Source: Streptococcus sp. HMSC067H01 (GTDB taxonomy: Bacteria > Bacillota > Bacilli > Lactobacillales > Streptococcaceae). Taken from it: a stretch of 64,000 bases of DNA. The notes beneath the pieces were generated by a model, which saw only the letters and a list, made by a program, of their open reading frames with translations, did not search any database and was not told the DNA's origin. Within the stretch, counting starts at the first letter, position 1. Each line of letters opens with the position of its first letter. Shown here piece after piece: positions 16,699 to 26,037 of the stretch. Where the stretch lies: assembly GCF_001814775.1 (NCBI RefSeq), contig NZ_KV817781.1, positions 110,155 to 174,154 on the forward strand. Direction: 5' to 3'. Both the position numbers and the translations under genes were made by a program.

Positions 16699-17757
16699 TT
16701 ATTTACCTCCTTTAAGTTGTTTTCTTGGTTTGACAAAGCGTTCGATGATGTAATGAACACTGACAAAGAAGATAATTGAGGCTGTAACGATACTTACAAG
16801 CTCAGATGGCACTTGAGCAGCATTCATACCAGGTGCTCCAACTTGAAGTACTCCGAACAAGAAGGCTGCAAATAGAATTCCAATCGGTGAGTTTGCAGCA
16901 AGTAGACTTACCGCCATTCCGTTAAAGCCGATCGCCAATGATGAACCTTGGACATAAACGTTTTGGAAGGTCCCAAGTCCTTCTACTGCTCCACCTAGAC
17001 CTGCAAGGGCACCTGAGATAATCATTGATAGGATGATGGTGCGTTTAGCTGAAATACCTGCATATTCAGAAGCATTTGGGTTCAAACCAACTGCACGAAT
17101 TTCAAAACCTAGAGTTGTCTTTTTAAGCATGAACCAGATAACACCGACTGCAATGATAGCAAAGAAAATACCGATGTTCATACGAGAATTTCCTGTTAAC
17201 TCAGCAAGCCATGGTGTCTGATAGGTTGCATTGGCACTGACACGAATGGATGAGTCAGTACTCTGCATAATATCTTTAGGGAAGTGGTGGATAAAGGCAT
17301 TTCCCACATAAAGAACAATGTAGTTCATCATGATGGTAACAATAACCTCAGATGTTCCAAGATAAGCTCTAAGAACACCTGGAATCGCACCAACAATCCC
17401 CCCTGCAACTAGCGCAATGATAATGGTTGCGAGAATCAGCAAAGGACGTGGCATATCAGGATGAGTCAGGGCAAACCAGCCACTAAGAACCCAACCCGCG
17501 AGGGCTTGTCCTGGAAGACCAACGTTAAAGAAACCAGCACGACTTGCAACTGCAAACCCTAGAGCGATCAAGACTAACGGACCCATAGCACGGAAAATTT
17601 CACCGATACCACGAACACTACCAAAGGCCGTATAGAACAATTCTTCATAGCCCCAGATGGCATCATAGCCAAAAATCCACATGACGATGGCTCCAAGCAA
17701 GATTCCAAGGAAAACAGAAATCAAGGGAACCGAAATTTGTTGTAATTTTTTAGACAT
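16699..17757 (-). CDS. Nucleoside ABC transporter permease 1
   Basis: 352 residues from ATG 17757 (MSKKLQQI), preceded by AAAGGAG; this start overlaps the ATPase stop by eight bases, so translation is coupled. The longer reading to 17784 has no ribosome site. About nine membrane segments; the motif SRAGFFNVGLPGQALAGWVL and the segment LGTSEVIVTIMMNYIV fit the YufP-type subunit that pairs with the downstream permease. Confidence 0.93.
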   Translation of the reverse strand: MSKKLQQISVPLISVFLGILLGAIVMWIFGYDAIWGYEELFYTAFGSVRGIGEIFRAMGPLVLIALGFAVASRAGFFNVGLPGQALAGWVLSGWFALTHPDMPRPLLILATIIIALVAGGIVGAIPGVLRAYLGTSEVIVTIMMNYIVLYVGNAFIHHFPKDIMQSTDSSIRVSANATYQTPWLAELTGNSRMNIGIFFAIIAVGVIWFMLKKTTLGFEIRAVGLNPNASEYAGISAKRTIILSMIISGALAGLGGAVEGLGTFQNVYVQGSSLAIGFNGMAVSLLAANSPIGILFAAFLFGVLQVGAPGMNAAQVPSELVSIVTASIIFFVSVHYIIERFVKPRKQLKGGK

Positions 17758-19285
17758 CACTCTTCTCCTTTTCCAAGTTACCACCAGCCATCAAGACACC
17801 AAGCTCTTGCTTGTTGGTTGTTTCTGGTGTCACAAGCCCTTGAATCTTACCATCGTGGATAACGGCAATTCTATCAGAGACATTTAAAATCTCATCCAAC
17901 TCAAAGCTGACTACAAGGACAGCCTTACCATTATCACGTGCTTCAATCAAACGTTTGTGAATGTACTCAATGGCACCGACATCCAGACCACGAGTTGGTT
18001 GGCTGACGATAAGGAGATCAGGATCTCGATCAATTTCACGAGCGATAATCGCTTTTTGTTGATTTCCTCCTGAAAGTGCTGCTGCTGGTACTATCTCACT
18101 AGCGGCACGAACATCAAACTCTTCCATCAATTTTTTGGCATGAGAAATGATATTTGTGTAATTAAGAATTCCGTTCTTGCTAAGTGGTTCTTTGTAATAG
18201 GTTTGTAGAGCGATATTTTCTGAAATCATCATATCCAAAACCAAGCCATCACGATGGCGGTCTTCTGGAACGTGTCCCACACTCATTTCCGTGATTTGAC
18301 GAGGATGTAAGCCAGAAATAGATTGACCTTTTAACTCTACGCTACCTGACTCGATTTTACGAAGTCCTGTGATAGCTTGGATCAATTCAGACTGACCATT
18401 CCCATCAATTCCGGCAATCCCAACAATCTCACCAGCTCGAACATCGAGAGAAAGATTTTTAACTGCTGGAACCCCACGGTTTTCATTGACTACTAAATCT
18501 TTGATAGATAGTACAACTTCTTTTGGTTGAGCTGGCTGTTTCTCAGTTTTGAAGGAAACCGAACGCCCAACCATCATTTCTGCTAGGTCAGCATTGGTTG
18601 CACCAACAATCTCAACAGTCTCGATAGATTTACCACGACGGATAACTGTAACACGGTCAGACACAGCACGAATCTCATCTAACTTGTGAGTGATGAGGAT
18701 GATTGATTTGCCTTCCTTAACTAGGTTCTTCATGATAGCCATCAACTCATCGATTTCTGATGGTGTTAAAACAGCAGTCGGTTCGTCAAAGATAAGAATG
18801 TCTGCTCCACGATAGAGAGTTTTCAAAATCTCAACGCGTTGTTGAGCTCCGACAGAGATATCTGCTACCTTAGCAGAGGGATCTACCGCCAAACCATAGC
18901 GTTCAGACAATTCATTGATTTCTCGAGTTGCGCGAGCAATATCTAGCACACCGTTTTTGGTCAATTCACTTCCCAAAATGATATTTTCAGCAACTGTGAA
19001 GGCCTCAACCAACATAAAGTGTTGGTGAACCATCCCAATCCCTAGACTAGCAGCTTTCGACGGTGAATCCAGTTTAACAACCTGTCCATTTACTACAATT
19101 TCACCACTAGTTGGTTCAAGTAGCCCCGCTAGCATATTCATAAGCGTGGACTTACCTGCTCCGTTTTCTCCTAAAAGTGCATGAATCTCACCTTTGCGAA
19201 GTTCTAGGTTGATCTTGTCGTTAGCGACAAATTCACCAAAAACTTTGGTAATTTCACGCATCTCAATGACATTTTCGTGTGCCAT
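17750..19285 (-). CDS. Nucleoside ABC transporter ATPase (two ABC cassettes)
   Basis: 511 residues made of two fused ABC domains, as in sugar and nucleoside importers. First cassette: Walker A GENGAGKST (about 38-46), signature near ISVGAQQRVEI, Walker B ILIFDEPTAVL. Second: GIDGNGQSE in the P-loop position (about 292-300, lacking the usual GKT, as is normal for this family), signature LSGGNQQKAI, and LLIVSQPTRGLD, where the usual Asp-Glu-Pro is Ser-Gln-Pro. So the second site is probably non-canonical, again normal for this family. It follows pnrA by 144 bases. Confidence 0.94.
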   Translation of the reverse strand: MAHENVIEMREITKVFGEFVANDKINLELRKGEIHALLGENGAGKSTLMNMLAGLLEPTSGEIVVNGQVVKLDSPSKAASLGIGMVHQHFMLVEAFTVAENIILGSELTKNGVLDIARATREINELSERYGLAVDPSAKVADISVGAQQRVEILKTLYRGADILIFDEPTAVLTPSEIDELMAIMKNLVKEGKSIILITHKLDEIRAVSDRVTVIRRGKSIETVEIVGATNADLAEMMVGRSVSFKTEKQPAQPKEVVLSIKDLVVNENRGVPAVKNLSLDVRAGEIVGIAGIDGNGQSELIQAITGLRKIESGSVELKGQSISGLHPRQITEMSVGHVPEDRHRDGLVLDMMISENIALQTYYKEPLSKNGILNYTNIISHAKKLMEEFDVRAASEIVPAAALSGGNQQKAIIAREIDRDPDLLIVSQPTRGLDVGAIEYIHKRLIEARDNGKAVLVVSFELDEILNVSDRIAVIHDGKIQGLVTPETTNKQELGVLMAGGNLEKEKSDV

Positions 19286-19388
19286 GTGCTCTTCCTTTCA
19301 GAATTTTATTTTATTTCAATAAAACTTGTTAAAATGAAATCTTAACAAGCTCTATTGAGACAAAATCAATTTGCTCCAATTCTTAAAG

Positions 19389-19407
19389 AAGCGGCCCAAG
19401 GCCGCTT
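19389..19407 (-). terminator. Intercistronic GC-rich hairpin between pnrA and its ATPase gene
   Basis: Perfect 8-bp stem AAGCGGCC / GGCCGCTT with a 3-base loop, followed only by CTTT on the minus strand. More likely a partial terminator or mRNA 3'-end stabiliser that raises the pnrA message over that of the downstream transporter genes. The rest of the 144-base gap shows nothing else but the ATPase ribosome site. Confidence 0.6.
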
Positions 19408-19429
19408 CCTAAGAAATGACTTCCTTTAT

Positions 19430-20482
19430 TTATTTTTCAGGAACTTTGATGCTACCATCAAGGATTTTAGCTTTAGCTTCTTCAACAGCTTTCTTAGCTT
19501 CTTCAGTAAGGTTTGTTACTGCCAAGTCAACACCTTTATCTTTCAATGAATAAACGATAACTTGACCACCAGGGAATTCACCTTTTTCTGCTTTGTTAGA
19601 AAGGTCTTGAACTGTTGTTCCAACTTGTTTCAAAGTAGAAGCAAGTACAAAGTTTGATTCTTTACCATCTTTAGAAGTGTATTTACCTTCTTCTGCTTGG
19701 TCACGGTCTACACCAAGAACCCAAACTTTTTCGTCTTCATTTTTGCTTTCGTTGATAGATTTAGCTTCTGAGAAGACACCTGCACCAGTACCACCAGCCA
19801 CTTGGTAAACTACGTCTGCACCAGCTGCATATTGTGCTGCTGCAATTGTTTTACCTTTAGCTGCGTCACCAAATGATCCAGCATAGTCTACTTGAACCTT
19901 GATTGATGAGTCAACAGAGGCAACACCTGCTTTGAAACCTGCTTCAAAACGTGAAATAACTTCAGATTCCATACCACCTACAAAACCAATTTGTTTAGTT
20001 TTTGTAGTTTTAGCTGCTGCAACACCTGCAAGGTAAGCTGCTTCGTTATCTGCGAAAGTAACACTAGCAACGTTCTTTTGGTCCTTGATAACATCGTCGA
20101 TCAAAACGTAGTTCAAGTCTGCGTGTTCTTTTGCTGCTTCTTCAACAGCGTTGTGAAGGGCAAAACCAACACCGAAAATCAAATTGTAGCTTCCCGCTGC
20201 TTGGTTCAAGTTGTTAGCGTAGTCAGCTTCACTTGTTGATTGGAAGTAAGTGTAACCATTGTCTTTTGAAAGGTTGTGTTCTTTACCCCAAGCTTGAAGA
20301 CCTTCCCAAGCTGATTGGTTGAATGATTTATCATCAACACCACCAGTATCTGTAACGATAGCTGCTTTAGTCTTCACATCAGAAGAAGAAGCTGCATTAC
20401 GAGAAGAGCGATTACCACATGCAGCAAGTCCAAATGCTGCTACTGCAACTAGACCAAGGCCTAGCCATTGTTTCTTGTTCAT
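19430..20482 (-). CDS. pnrA: Nucleoside-binding lipoprotein PnrA (BmpA/TmpC family)
   Basis: 350 residues from ATG 20482 (MNKKQWLG), chosen for its GGAGG ribosome site and for a proper signal peptide with lipobox AACG at about 21-24. BMP-family solute-binding protein; the pneumococcal homologue binds purine nucleosides. Visible landmarks are VTDTGGVDDKSFNQSAWEGL (about 46-65) and the FADNEAAYLAG motif. It is the first of the transporter genes and lies 90 bases after cdd; that gap contains small stem-loops but no clear promoter, so it may be read from the rsmC promoter. Confidence 0.94.
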   Translation of the reverse strand: MNKKQWLGLGLVAVAAFGLAACGNRSSRNAASSSDVKTKAAIVTDTGGVDDKSFNQSAWEGLQAWGKEHNLSKDNGYTYFQSTSEADYANNLNQAAGSYNLIFGVGFALHNAVEEAAKEHADLNYVLIDDVIKDQKNVASVTFADNEAAYLAGVAAAKTTKTKQIGFVGGMESEVISRFEAGFKAGVASVDSSIKVQVDYAGSFGDAAKGKTIAAAQYAAGADVVYQVAGGTGAGVFSEAKSINESKNEDEKVWVLGVDRDQAEEGKYTSKDGKESNFVLASTLKQVGTTVQDLSNKAEKGEFPGGQVIVYSLKDKGVDLAVTNLTEEAKKAVEEAKAKILDGSIKVPEK

Positions 20483-20572
20483 TACTGAACCTCCTAAATA
20501 AGATGCGCAACGAAGTTGCAAGTATGGATTGATTGGTCACAAGGACCCTTGCCACTCAGAGAGTGACACAGA

Positions 20573-20962
20573 CTATTTCAAGTCTGTAAATGAGTATGGA
20601 AGTAATTCCCCGACCGTCATCTCGACCGTCGATTTATCTTTGGCAACTAAAGTCACCTTTAGATCTGGTTTAAAAAATTCGACCATAACTTGGCGACAAG
20701 CTCCGCAAGGAGAAATAGGTTTCTCAGTTTGACCATAGACAATCAATTCTGAAAACTCACGTTGTCCTTCAGAGACAGCTTTAAAAATGGCTGTTCTCTC
20801 ACCACAGTTGGTCAAGGGGTAGCTAGCATTTTCAATATTGCATCCTGTATATACACTTCCGTCCTTAGCAACCAGAACGGCACCAATTGGAAAATGTGAA
20901 TAGGGTACATAGGCGTTTTTACTAGTCTCAATCGCTAAGTCAATCAACTCAGTAGTCGCCAT
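20573..20962 (-). CDS. cdd: Cytidine deaminase
   Basis: 129-residue zinc enzyme that converts cytidine and deoxycytidine to uridine and deoxyuridine. The zinc and catalytic motifs are intact: CNIENASY (about 42-49), CGERTA with the catalytic Glu (about 53-58) and [10 protein letters not shown] (about 84-93). Length is typical of the tetrameric class. Its start overlaps the end of deoC by 14 bases, so the two are translationally coupled. It feeds uridine and deoxyuridine to the pyrimidine phosphorylase encoded upstream. Confidence 0.97.
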   Translation of the reverse strand: MATTELIDLAIETSKNAYVPYSHFPIGAVLVAKDGSVYTGCNIENASYPLTNCGERTAIFKAVSEGQREFSELIVYGQTEKPISPCGACRQVMVEFFKPDLKVTLVAKDKSTVEMTVGELLPYSFTDLK

Positions 20963-21611
20963 CTGCTAACTCTCCTTTTAAGATTGCTACACCAGAAGAT
21001 GTTCCGATACGAGTAGCTCCAGCTTCAACAAAGGCTACTGCATCTGCATAAGAACGTGCGCCTCCAGCAGCCTTAACCCCCATATCAGGTCCAACTGTCT
21101 GGCGCATTAATTGAACATCTGGCAAAGTCGCTCCACCTGTTGAGAAACCTGTTGACGTCTTGACAAAGTCTGCTCCTGCTTTCTGGGCTAGCTGGCAAGC
21201 CAGAACTTTTTCCTCATCAGTTAATAAACAAGCCTCGATAATAACCTTAACGAGTTTGTCTTCGCTTGCTTCAACAACTGCTCGAATATCTGACTCAACT
21301 AATGCAGCATTTCCTGATTTGAGTGCACCAACATTGATAACCATATCAATTTCGTCAGCACCATTTTGGATAGCTTCTTTGGTTTCATAAGCCTTGACAG
21401 CTGAAGTTGTAGCTCCAAGAGGGAAGCCTACTACTGTACAAACCTTGACATCAGTATCTACGAGTGCAGTTTTTGCATGCGAAACCCAGCAAGGATTGAC
21501 ACAAACACTGGCAAAATCAAAGTCTTTAGCTTCAGATAACAAACGATCAATTTGTTCTTCTGTTGCATCTTGCTTTAAAAGCGTATGATCAATGTATTTA
21601 TTTAGTTTCAT
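20949..21611 (-). CDS. deoC: Deoxyribose-phosphate aldolase
   Basis: 220-residue TIM-barrel class I aldolase that splits 2-deoxyribose 5-phosphate into acetaldehyde and glyceraldehyde 3-phosphate. The Schiff-base lysine lies in DFVKTSTGF (about 148-156) and the second lysine in GVKAAGGAR (about 178-186). It lies 17 bases after pdp and overlaps cdd. It receives deoxyribose 5-phosphate from DeoB. Confidence 0.97.
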   Translation of the reverse strand: MKLNKYIDHTLLKQDATEEQIDRLLSEAKDFDFASVCVNPCWVSHAKTALVDTDVKVCTVVGFPLGATTSAVKAYETKEAIQNGADEIDMVINVGALKSGNAALVESDIRAVVEASEDKLVKVIIEACLLTDEEKVLACQLAQKAGADFVKTSTGFSTGGATLPDVQLMRQTVGPDMGVKAAGGARSYADAVAFVEAGATRIGTSSGVAILKGELADGDY

Positions 21612-21628
21612 TTCGTTTTTTCCTTAAA

Positions 21629-22912
21629 TTAGGAGATAATTTCAATGATTTCACGCGTTTTGATCGCTTCATCACTTATCTTAATTTTAACATAATTTTG
21701 GAAATCTGTAACTAGTTCCGGAGAAATTTTCCCATTTGTATATACTTTTGCGACAATTTCACCCTGTTTGACCGAATCTCCCACTTTCTTCTCAAAAACG
21801 ATACCTGTCTCATAGTCAAGGGCATCTGTTTTAACGGCACGACCAGCACCCAATCTCATGGCAAAAAGACCAAACTCCATAGCTGGAAGTTCTGCGATAA
21901 TACCATCCTCCTGAGCAGGAATGTCAACTACATGGTCAACTTTTACTGAACGATAGAGGTCTTCTAGGTCTCCACCCTGAGCTAGAACCATCTCTTCAAA
22001 TTTCTTGAGAGCCTTACCGTTTTCAAGATGTTGCCTTACTTCCTCGACAGTTTTTTCAACATTTGCTAAAGATAGCATAATCTGGGCTAGCTCGCAGATA
22101 AAGTGGCTAATATCTTGACGTCCTTTACCTTGAAGAATTTCTAGTGCTTCTAGGATTTCTAAACGGTTACCAATGGCGCGTCCCAAAGGTTGACTCATAT
22201 CTGTAATAACTGCTACTGTCTTACGACCTACAGCCTTACCAAGGTTTACCATGGTTTGAGCAAGTTGGCGTGCCTCGTCAACTGTTTTCATAAATGCGCC
22301 TTCACCGACTGTTACATCAAGTAAGATAGCATCAGCTCCAGCAGCAATCTTTTTACTCATAACAGAGCTAGCAATCAAAGGAATGGTATCAACCGTTGCC
22401 GTCACATCACGAAGGGCATAGAGTAACTTATCCGCTTTGACCAATTGATCAGACTGACCAATAACTGAGACCCCAATATCTTGAACTTGTTTGATAAAGT
22501 CATCCTGACTTCGTTCAATCTGAAAACCTTTGATGGATTCTAATTTATCGATAGTACCACCAGTGTGGCCTAAGCCCCTACCGCTCATCTTAGCCACTGG
22601 GACATCAAAACTGGCTACCAAGGGTGCTAGAATTAAAGTTACCTTGTCACCAACACCGCCCGTAGAGTGTTTATCGACCTTGACACCATCTATAGCTGAC
22701 AAATCAAACTCCTGACCTGTCTTAACCATATTCATGGTTAAATCAGAAATTTCTCTCGTGGTCATTCCTTGGAAGTAAACTGCCATGGCAAAAGCCGACA
22801 TTTGGTAGTCAGGAACAGTTCCTGCCACATAGCCTTCAATCAACCATTGGATTTCGTTCGAACTAAGTTCTTGCCCGTCTCTTTTTTTCTGGATTAGATC
22901 TACTGCTCTCAT
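21629..22912 (-). CDS. pdp: Pyrimidine-nucleoside phosphorylase
   Basis: 427-residue member of the thymidine/pyrimidine phosphorylase family, which cleaves pyrimidine nucleosides to base and (deoxy)ribose 1-phosphate. The family signature SGRGLGHTGGTIDKLES (about 109-125) and the phosphate loop KHSTGGVGDKVT (about 81-92) are complete; the C-terminal domain with KVGDSVKQGE is present. Whether it prefers thymidine alone or all pyrimidine nucleosides cannot be decided here. It overlaps rsmC by four bases. Confidence 0.95.
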   Translation of the reverse strand: MRAVDLIQKKRDGQELSSNEIQWLIEGYVAGTVPDYQMSAFAMAVYFQGMTTREISDLTMNMVKTGQEFDLSAIDGVKVDKHSTGGVGDKVTLILAPLVASFDVPVAKMSGRGLGHTGGTIDKLESIKGFQIERSQDDFIKQVQDIGVSVIGQSDQLVKADKLLYALRDVTATVDTIPLIASSVMSKKIAAGADAILLDVTVGEGAFMKTVDEARQLAQTMVNLGKAVGRKTVAVITDMSQPLGRAIGNRLEILEALEILQGKGRQDISHFICELAQIMLSLANVEKTVEEVRQHLENGKALKKFEEMVLAQGGDLEDLYRSVKVDHVVDIPAQEDGIIAELPAMEFGLFAMRLGAGRAVKTDALDYETGIVFEKKVGDSVKQGEIVAKVYTNGKISPELVTDFQNYVKIKISDEAIKTREIIEIIS

Positions 22913-23499
22913 TCTTTCACACTTCTAAGGATATAATATCCCTTATCTTTTTTTACAATCTCGCAATTGCCAAATACATCTTCCATCTTACTTTTGGCAC
23001 TAGGAGCTCCTTGTTTCTTTTGGATGACAATAGTCAAATCTCCACCGTCTACTAAAAAGTCTATACTTTTTTCGATGATTTCGTGAACTACTTGCTTGCC
23101 TGCACGTATGGGCGGATTCGAAATGACATGGTTAAATTGTCCTTCTACCTGCTCATAAATATTAGACTGGAAAATAGTCGCTTGAACCTTGTTTTTTACT
23201 GCATTTTGCTGGGCTAAATCCAGGGCACGGTTATTGATATCCACCATAGTCGCCTGGGCATCATAAGCCTTAACCAAAGACAAGCCTATTGGACCGTAGC
23301 CACAACCAACATCAAGAATTTTTTCACCTTTTTCAACATCAAGGCATCTTAACAACAACTGACTTCCGAAGTCAATCATTTTTTTACTAAAGACACCAGC
23401 ATCTGTTAAAAAGGTCATCTTTTGCCCAAGGAGCTCAACTCTAAGTTCGTGAACATCATGAGCTGCATCTGGATTTTCTGCATAATACATTTTACTCAT
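22909..23499 (-). CDS. rsmC: RsmC-like class I methyltransferase
   Basis: 196-residue SAM-dependent methyltransferase. SAM motif I is LDVGCGYGPIGLSL (about 61-74) and the catalytic NPPIRAG stands at about 129-135, the N-P-P-[FI]-x-x-G of N2-guanine rRNA methyltransferases. Shorter than E. coli RsmC because it lacks the N-terminal pseudo-domain, as is usual in Firmicutes. First gene of the nucleoside operon. No Shine-Dalgarno sequence: the -10 ends six bases before the ATG, so the message is probably leaderless. The rRNA target is inferred from the family. Confidence 0.88.
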   Translation of the reverse strand: MSKMYYAENPDAAHDVHELRVELLGQKMTFLTDAGVFSKKMIDFGSQLLLRCLDVEKGEKILDVGCGYGPIGLSLVKAYDAQATMVDINNRALDLAQQNAVKNKVQATIFQSNIYEQVEGQFNHVISNPPIRAGKQVVHEIIEKSIDFLVDGGDLTIVIQKKQGAPSAKSKMEDVFGNCEIVKKDKGYYILRSVKE

Positions 23500-23505
23500 A
23501 GTTCT

Positions 23506-23514
23506 ATTTTACCA
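23506..23514 (-). promoter_or_regulatory. Extended -10 promoter of rsmC and the nucleoside operon
   Basis: Minus-strand TGGTAAAAT, with only six bases between the -10 and the rsmC ATG. A possible weak -35 TTTACA stands 18 bases upstream. Confidence 0.6.
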
Positions 23515-23606
23515 CAAAAATAAGTTATTTGTAAATCGTTTTCAAAGGTATCAAGCCCTTAAATCATGTTGTATTTCCACAAAAATAATATAAGTTCTGA
23601 TTAGCA

Positions 23607-23885
23607 TTAGGGCCCTAGTAAAAAGCTCCCTACTGCCATGGTAATCGGAAAAGCAAAGATACAAGCTAAACCAAAAAAGAAGAGCCACCACTTTCTTTCA
23701 AAGAATGCTAGCACAAGGTAGCCAAGACCTATGAGGGGCAATAAAATAAAAAGGACAAAAATAGTCCAGTTATAGGAGTGAAGTCCGATAGAAAAGGAAA
23801 AATTAATCCAGTTTGGTGATAACCATAAGACAACTACAAACAGACTGATCAAAACCAAGATCTTATCTCTTAATCTCGTTTTCAT
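23607..23885 (-). CDS. Hypothetical small membrane protein
   Basis: 92 residues with three hydrophobic segments (about 10-26, 38-60 and 66-88), basic at the N-terminus (MKTRLRDK). I do not recognise a family. It has an AAAGGAGG ribosome site and its own promoter, and stands alone between rsmC (same strand, 107 bases downstream) and coaA (opposite strand). Confidence 0.7.
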   Translation of the reverse strand: MKTRLRDKILVLISLFVVVLWLSPNWINFSFSIGLHSYNWTIFVLFILLPLIGLGYLVLAFFERKWWLFFFGLACIFAFPITMAVGSFLLGP

Positions 23886-23918
23886 CTTAGCACCTCCTTT
23901 ATAGGTTTTCCCACTTAT

Positions 23919-23947
23919 ATTTTAACAAAGAAAGTGCTTTTTCTCAA
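23919..23947 (-). promoter_or_regulatory. Promoter of the small membrane protein gene
   Basis: Minus-strand -35 TTGAGA (23942-23947), 17-base spacer, -10 TAAAAT (23919-23924) with an upstream TG. Confidence 0.65.
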
Positions 23948-23975
23948 ATGGTCGGATGTCATTCTTTCCAAAATA

Positions 23976-23984
23976 TGGTATACT
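23976..23984 (+). promoter_or_regulatory. Extended -10 promoter of coaA
   Basis: TGGTATACT on the plus strand, 23 bases upstream of the coaA ATG; no clear -35. Confidence 0.55.
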
Positions 23985-24007
23985 AAGATATCAAACGAGG
24001 ATATAGT

Positions 24008-24928
24008 ATGACCAACGAATTTTTACATTTTGAAAAGATAAACCGCGAAACTTGGCAATCCTTGCATCGCAAAACAACTCCTCCCTTGACCGAGGAAGAA
24101 TTAGATTCCATTAAGAGTTTCAATGACCAGATTAGCCTACAAGATGTTACTGATATCTATCTGCCACTAGCACATCTGATTCAGATTTACAAACGTTCCA
24201 AAGAAGACCTTGCCTTTTCAAAAGGTATTTTCCTTCAAAGAGAGAGCAAAGAACAACCTTTCATTATCGGAGTTTCAGGAAGCGTTGCGGTAGGTAAGTC
24301 AACTACTAGTCGTCTCTTGCAAATTTTGCTTTCTCGTATCGTTCCTGGAGCAAGTGTTGAACTGGTTACTACGGATGGTTTTTTATACCCAAATAGTGTC
24401 TTAATTGAGCAAGATATTCTCAATCGCAAGGGCTTTCCCGAGAGCTACGACATGGAAGCTTTGCTTAATTTCCTGGACCAACTCAAAAATGGGCAGGATG
24501 TTGATATCCCTGTTTATTCCCATGAAATCTATGATATTGTCCCTGGTCGAAAACAACGAGTAGAAGCCGCTGATTTTGTCATTGTTGAGGGAATCAACGT
24601 ATTCCAAAATCCCCATAATGCCCGTCTCTATATTACTGATTTCTTTGACTTTTCAATCTATGTTGATGCCGCAGTCGAGGATATTGAAAGCTGGTATTTG
24701 GATCGTTTCTTAAAACTTTTGAGCTTTGCTCAGGATGATCCAGGCAGCTATTACTACCGTTTCACTCAACTTCCTCTTAGTGAAGTCAAGGATTTTGCCC
24801 ACCAAGTTTGGACCAGTATCAACCTAACCAATCTCCAGAATTACATTGAACCGACACGAAATCGTGCCGAGGTCATTCTCCATAAATCTAAAAATCACGA
24901 AATTGATGAAATTTACTTAAAAAAATAA
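24008..24928 (+). CDS. coaA: Type I pantothenate kinase
   Basis: 306 residues. Phosphorylates pantothenate in the first step of coenzyme A synthesis. The P-loop [15 protein letters not shown] (about 88-102) carries the alanine/valine pattern of bacterial PanK-I, followed by TTDGFLYPN and the RKGFPESYD motif (about 139-147). Full length for the family. Monocistronic, starting at ATG 24008 after CGAGGATATAGT, a weak ribosome site; rpsT follows on the same strand under its own promoter. Confidence 0.96.
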   Translation: MTNEFLHFEKINRETWQSLHRKTTPPLTEEELDSIKSFNDQISLQDVTDIYLPLAHLIQIYKRSKEDLAFSKGIFLQRESKEQPFIIGVSGSVAVGKSTTSRLLQILLSRIVPGASVELVTTDGFLYPNSVLIEQDILNRKGFPESYDMEALLNFLDQLKNGQDVDIPVYSHEIYDIVPGRKQRVEAADFVIVEGINVFQNPHNARLYITDFFDFSIYVDAAVEDIESWYLDRFLKLLSFAQDDPGSYYYRFTQLPLSEVKDFAHQVWTSINLTNLQNYIEPTRNRAEVILHKSKNHEIDEIYLKK

Positions 24929-24935
24929 TTTTCCC

Positions 24936-24964
24936 TTGTCAAAACGTAAGTTTTCAGATATAAT
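24936..24964 (+). promoter_or_regulatory. Promoter of rpsT
   Basis: -35 TTGTCA (24936-24941), 17-base spacer, perfect -10 TATAAT (24959-24964), as expected for a ribosomal protein gene. Confidence 0.85.
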
Positions 24965-24995
24965 GGTATAGTTAGTAAAAATGGAGGTAAGAACA

Positions 24996-25229
24996 TTGGC
25001 AAACATTAAATCAGCTATCAAACGCGCTGAATTGAACGTTAAACAAAACGAAAAAAACTCAGCTCAAAAATCAGCTATGCGTACTGCTATCAAAGCTTTT
25101 GAAGCAAACCCATCTGAAGAACTTTACCGTGCTGCCAGCTCAGCTATCGATAAAGCAGAAACTAAAGGTTTGATCCACAAAAACAAAGCTAGCCGTGATA
25201 AAGCACGTCTTGCAGCTAAACTTGGTTAA
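24996..25229 (+). CDS. rpsT: 30S ribosomal protein S20
   Basis: 77-residue basic helical protein that binds the 5' domain of 16S rRNA. The protein must start [10 protein letters not shown], which places the start at TTG 24996; the upstream ATG at 24981 is part of the AUGGAGG ribosome site. A TTG start is common for rpsT and is linked in other bacteria to autogenous control of translation. Monocistronic, with a strong promoter and its own terminator. Confidence 0.97.
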   Translation: MANIKSAIKRAELNVKQNEKNSAQKSAMRTAIKAFEANPSEELYRAASSAIDKAETKGLIHKNKASRDKARLAAKLG

Positions 25230-25250
25230 TCATTAACTGCATACAAAATG

Positions 25251-25270
25251 AGCTCCTCGGAGCTTTTTTT
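25251..25270 (+). terminator. Terminator of rpsT
   Basis: Compact hairpin AGCTC-CTCG-GAGCT followed by TTTTTT. Confidence 0.85.
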
Positions 25271-25293
25271 GTGCACATTTTCTGGAGGTTATT

Positions 25294-25806
25294 ATGAAAA
25301 TAGCTATCATTGGATATTCTGGATCAGGCAAATCCACTCTGGCAGAAAAACTAGCTAATCACTACTCTATCCCCAAACTTCATATGGATACTCTCCAATT
25401 TCAGCCAGGGTGGCAAGATAGTGACCGTGACTGGATGCATAACGAAATGAAAACTTTTCTAGTCAAAAACAAAAACTGGGTCATTGATGGCAACTACTCT
25501 TGGTGTTGCTATGAAGAAAGGATGGAGCAAGCTGACCAGATCATCTTTTTAAACTTCTCTGCTTGGAATTGTCTGCTAAGAGCCTTTAAGCGATATTTAA
25601 AGTACAGAGGAAAAGTGAGAGAAAGTATGGCAGCGGGATGCCCCGAGCAATTCAATTGGGAATTTATCCGTTGGATTCTCTGGGATGGACGTACAAAAAA
25701 TGCTAAGGAAAGATACCAATACTTAAACAATACTTACCCAGAAAAGATGAGCATTCTCCATTCTCAAGCAGAGATTGATTGTTTTTTGCGATCTTTAAAA
25801 AAGTAA
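25294..25806 (+). CDS. P-loop NTPase, FlaR-like ("DNA topology modulation" family)
   Basis: 170-residue small kinase-like ATPase. Walker A GYSGSGKST at 7-15; the LHMDTLQFQPGW segment and WVIDGNYSWCCYEERM (about 63-78) are typical of the adenylate/shikimate-kinase-like proteins annotated as FlaR or topology modulation protein. The old name comes from one study; the true substrate is unknown. It lies 23 bases after the rpsT terminator, with a TGGAGG ribosome site. No separate promoter is obvious, so it may depend on read-through from rpsT. Confidence 0.75.
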   Translation: MKIAIIGYSGSGKSTLAEKLANHYSIPKLHMDTLQFQPGWQDSDRDWMHNEMKTFLVKNKNWVIDGNYSWCCYEERMEQADQIIFLNFSAWNCLLRAFKRYLKYRGKVRESMAAGCPEQFNWEFIRWILWDGRTKNAKERYQYLNNTYPEKMSILHSQAEIDCFLRSLKK

Positions 25807-25851
25807 ACAATATAGTAGCATTTCATTAAAATCAGCATGTACTGATTGACT

Positions 25852-25890
25852 AAAAAAGGAAGATTTTCATCCAGAAAATCTTCCTTTTTT
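25852..25890 (+). terminator. Terminator of the FlaR-like gene
   Basis: Long perfect stem AAGGAAGATTTTC / GAAAATCTTCCTT ending in a T run. The flanking A run makes it work on both strands. The remaining 110 bases to the sirtuin terminator show nothing recognisable. Confidence 0.85.
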
Positions 25891-25998
25891 CCTTTTATTC
25901 AACAATTAAAAATAACTCGAGCAATTTATAAATCAACAATAAAATTCCTCTAGAAATGAAGAGAATCTTGTTCATAGTTTCTGAGTTCGTGATACAAA

Positions 25999-26037
25999 AA
26001 AACTGAAGGAAGTATAGTTCTACTTCTTTCAGTTTTT
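25999..26037 (-). terminator. Terminator of the sirtuin gene
   Basis: Stem AAAACTGAAGGAAGTA / TACTTCTTTCAGTTTT (one mismatch) flanked by A and T runs; works on the minus strand. Confidence 0.8.
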
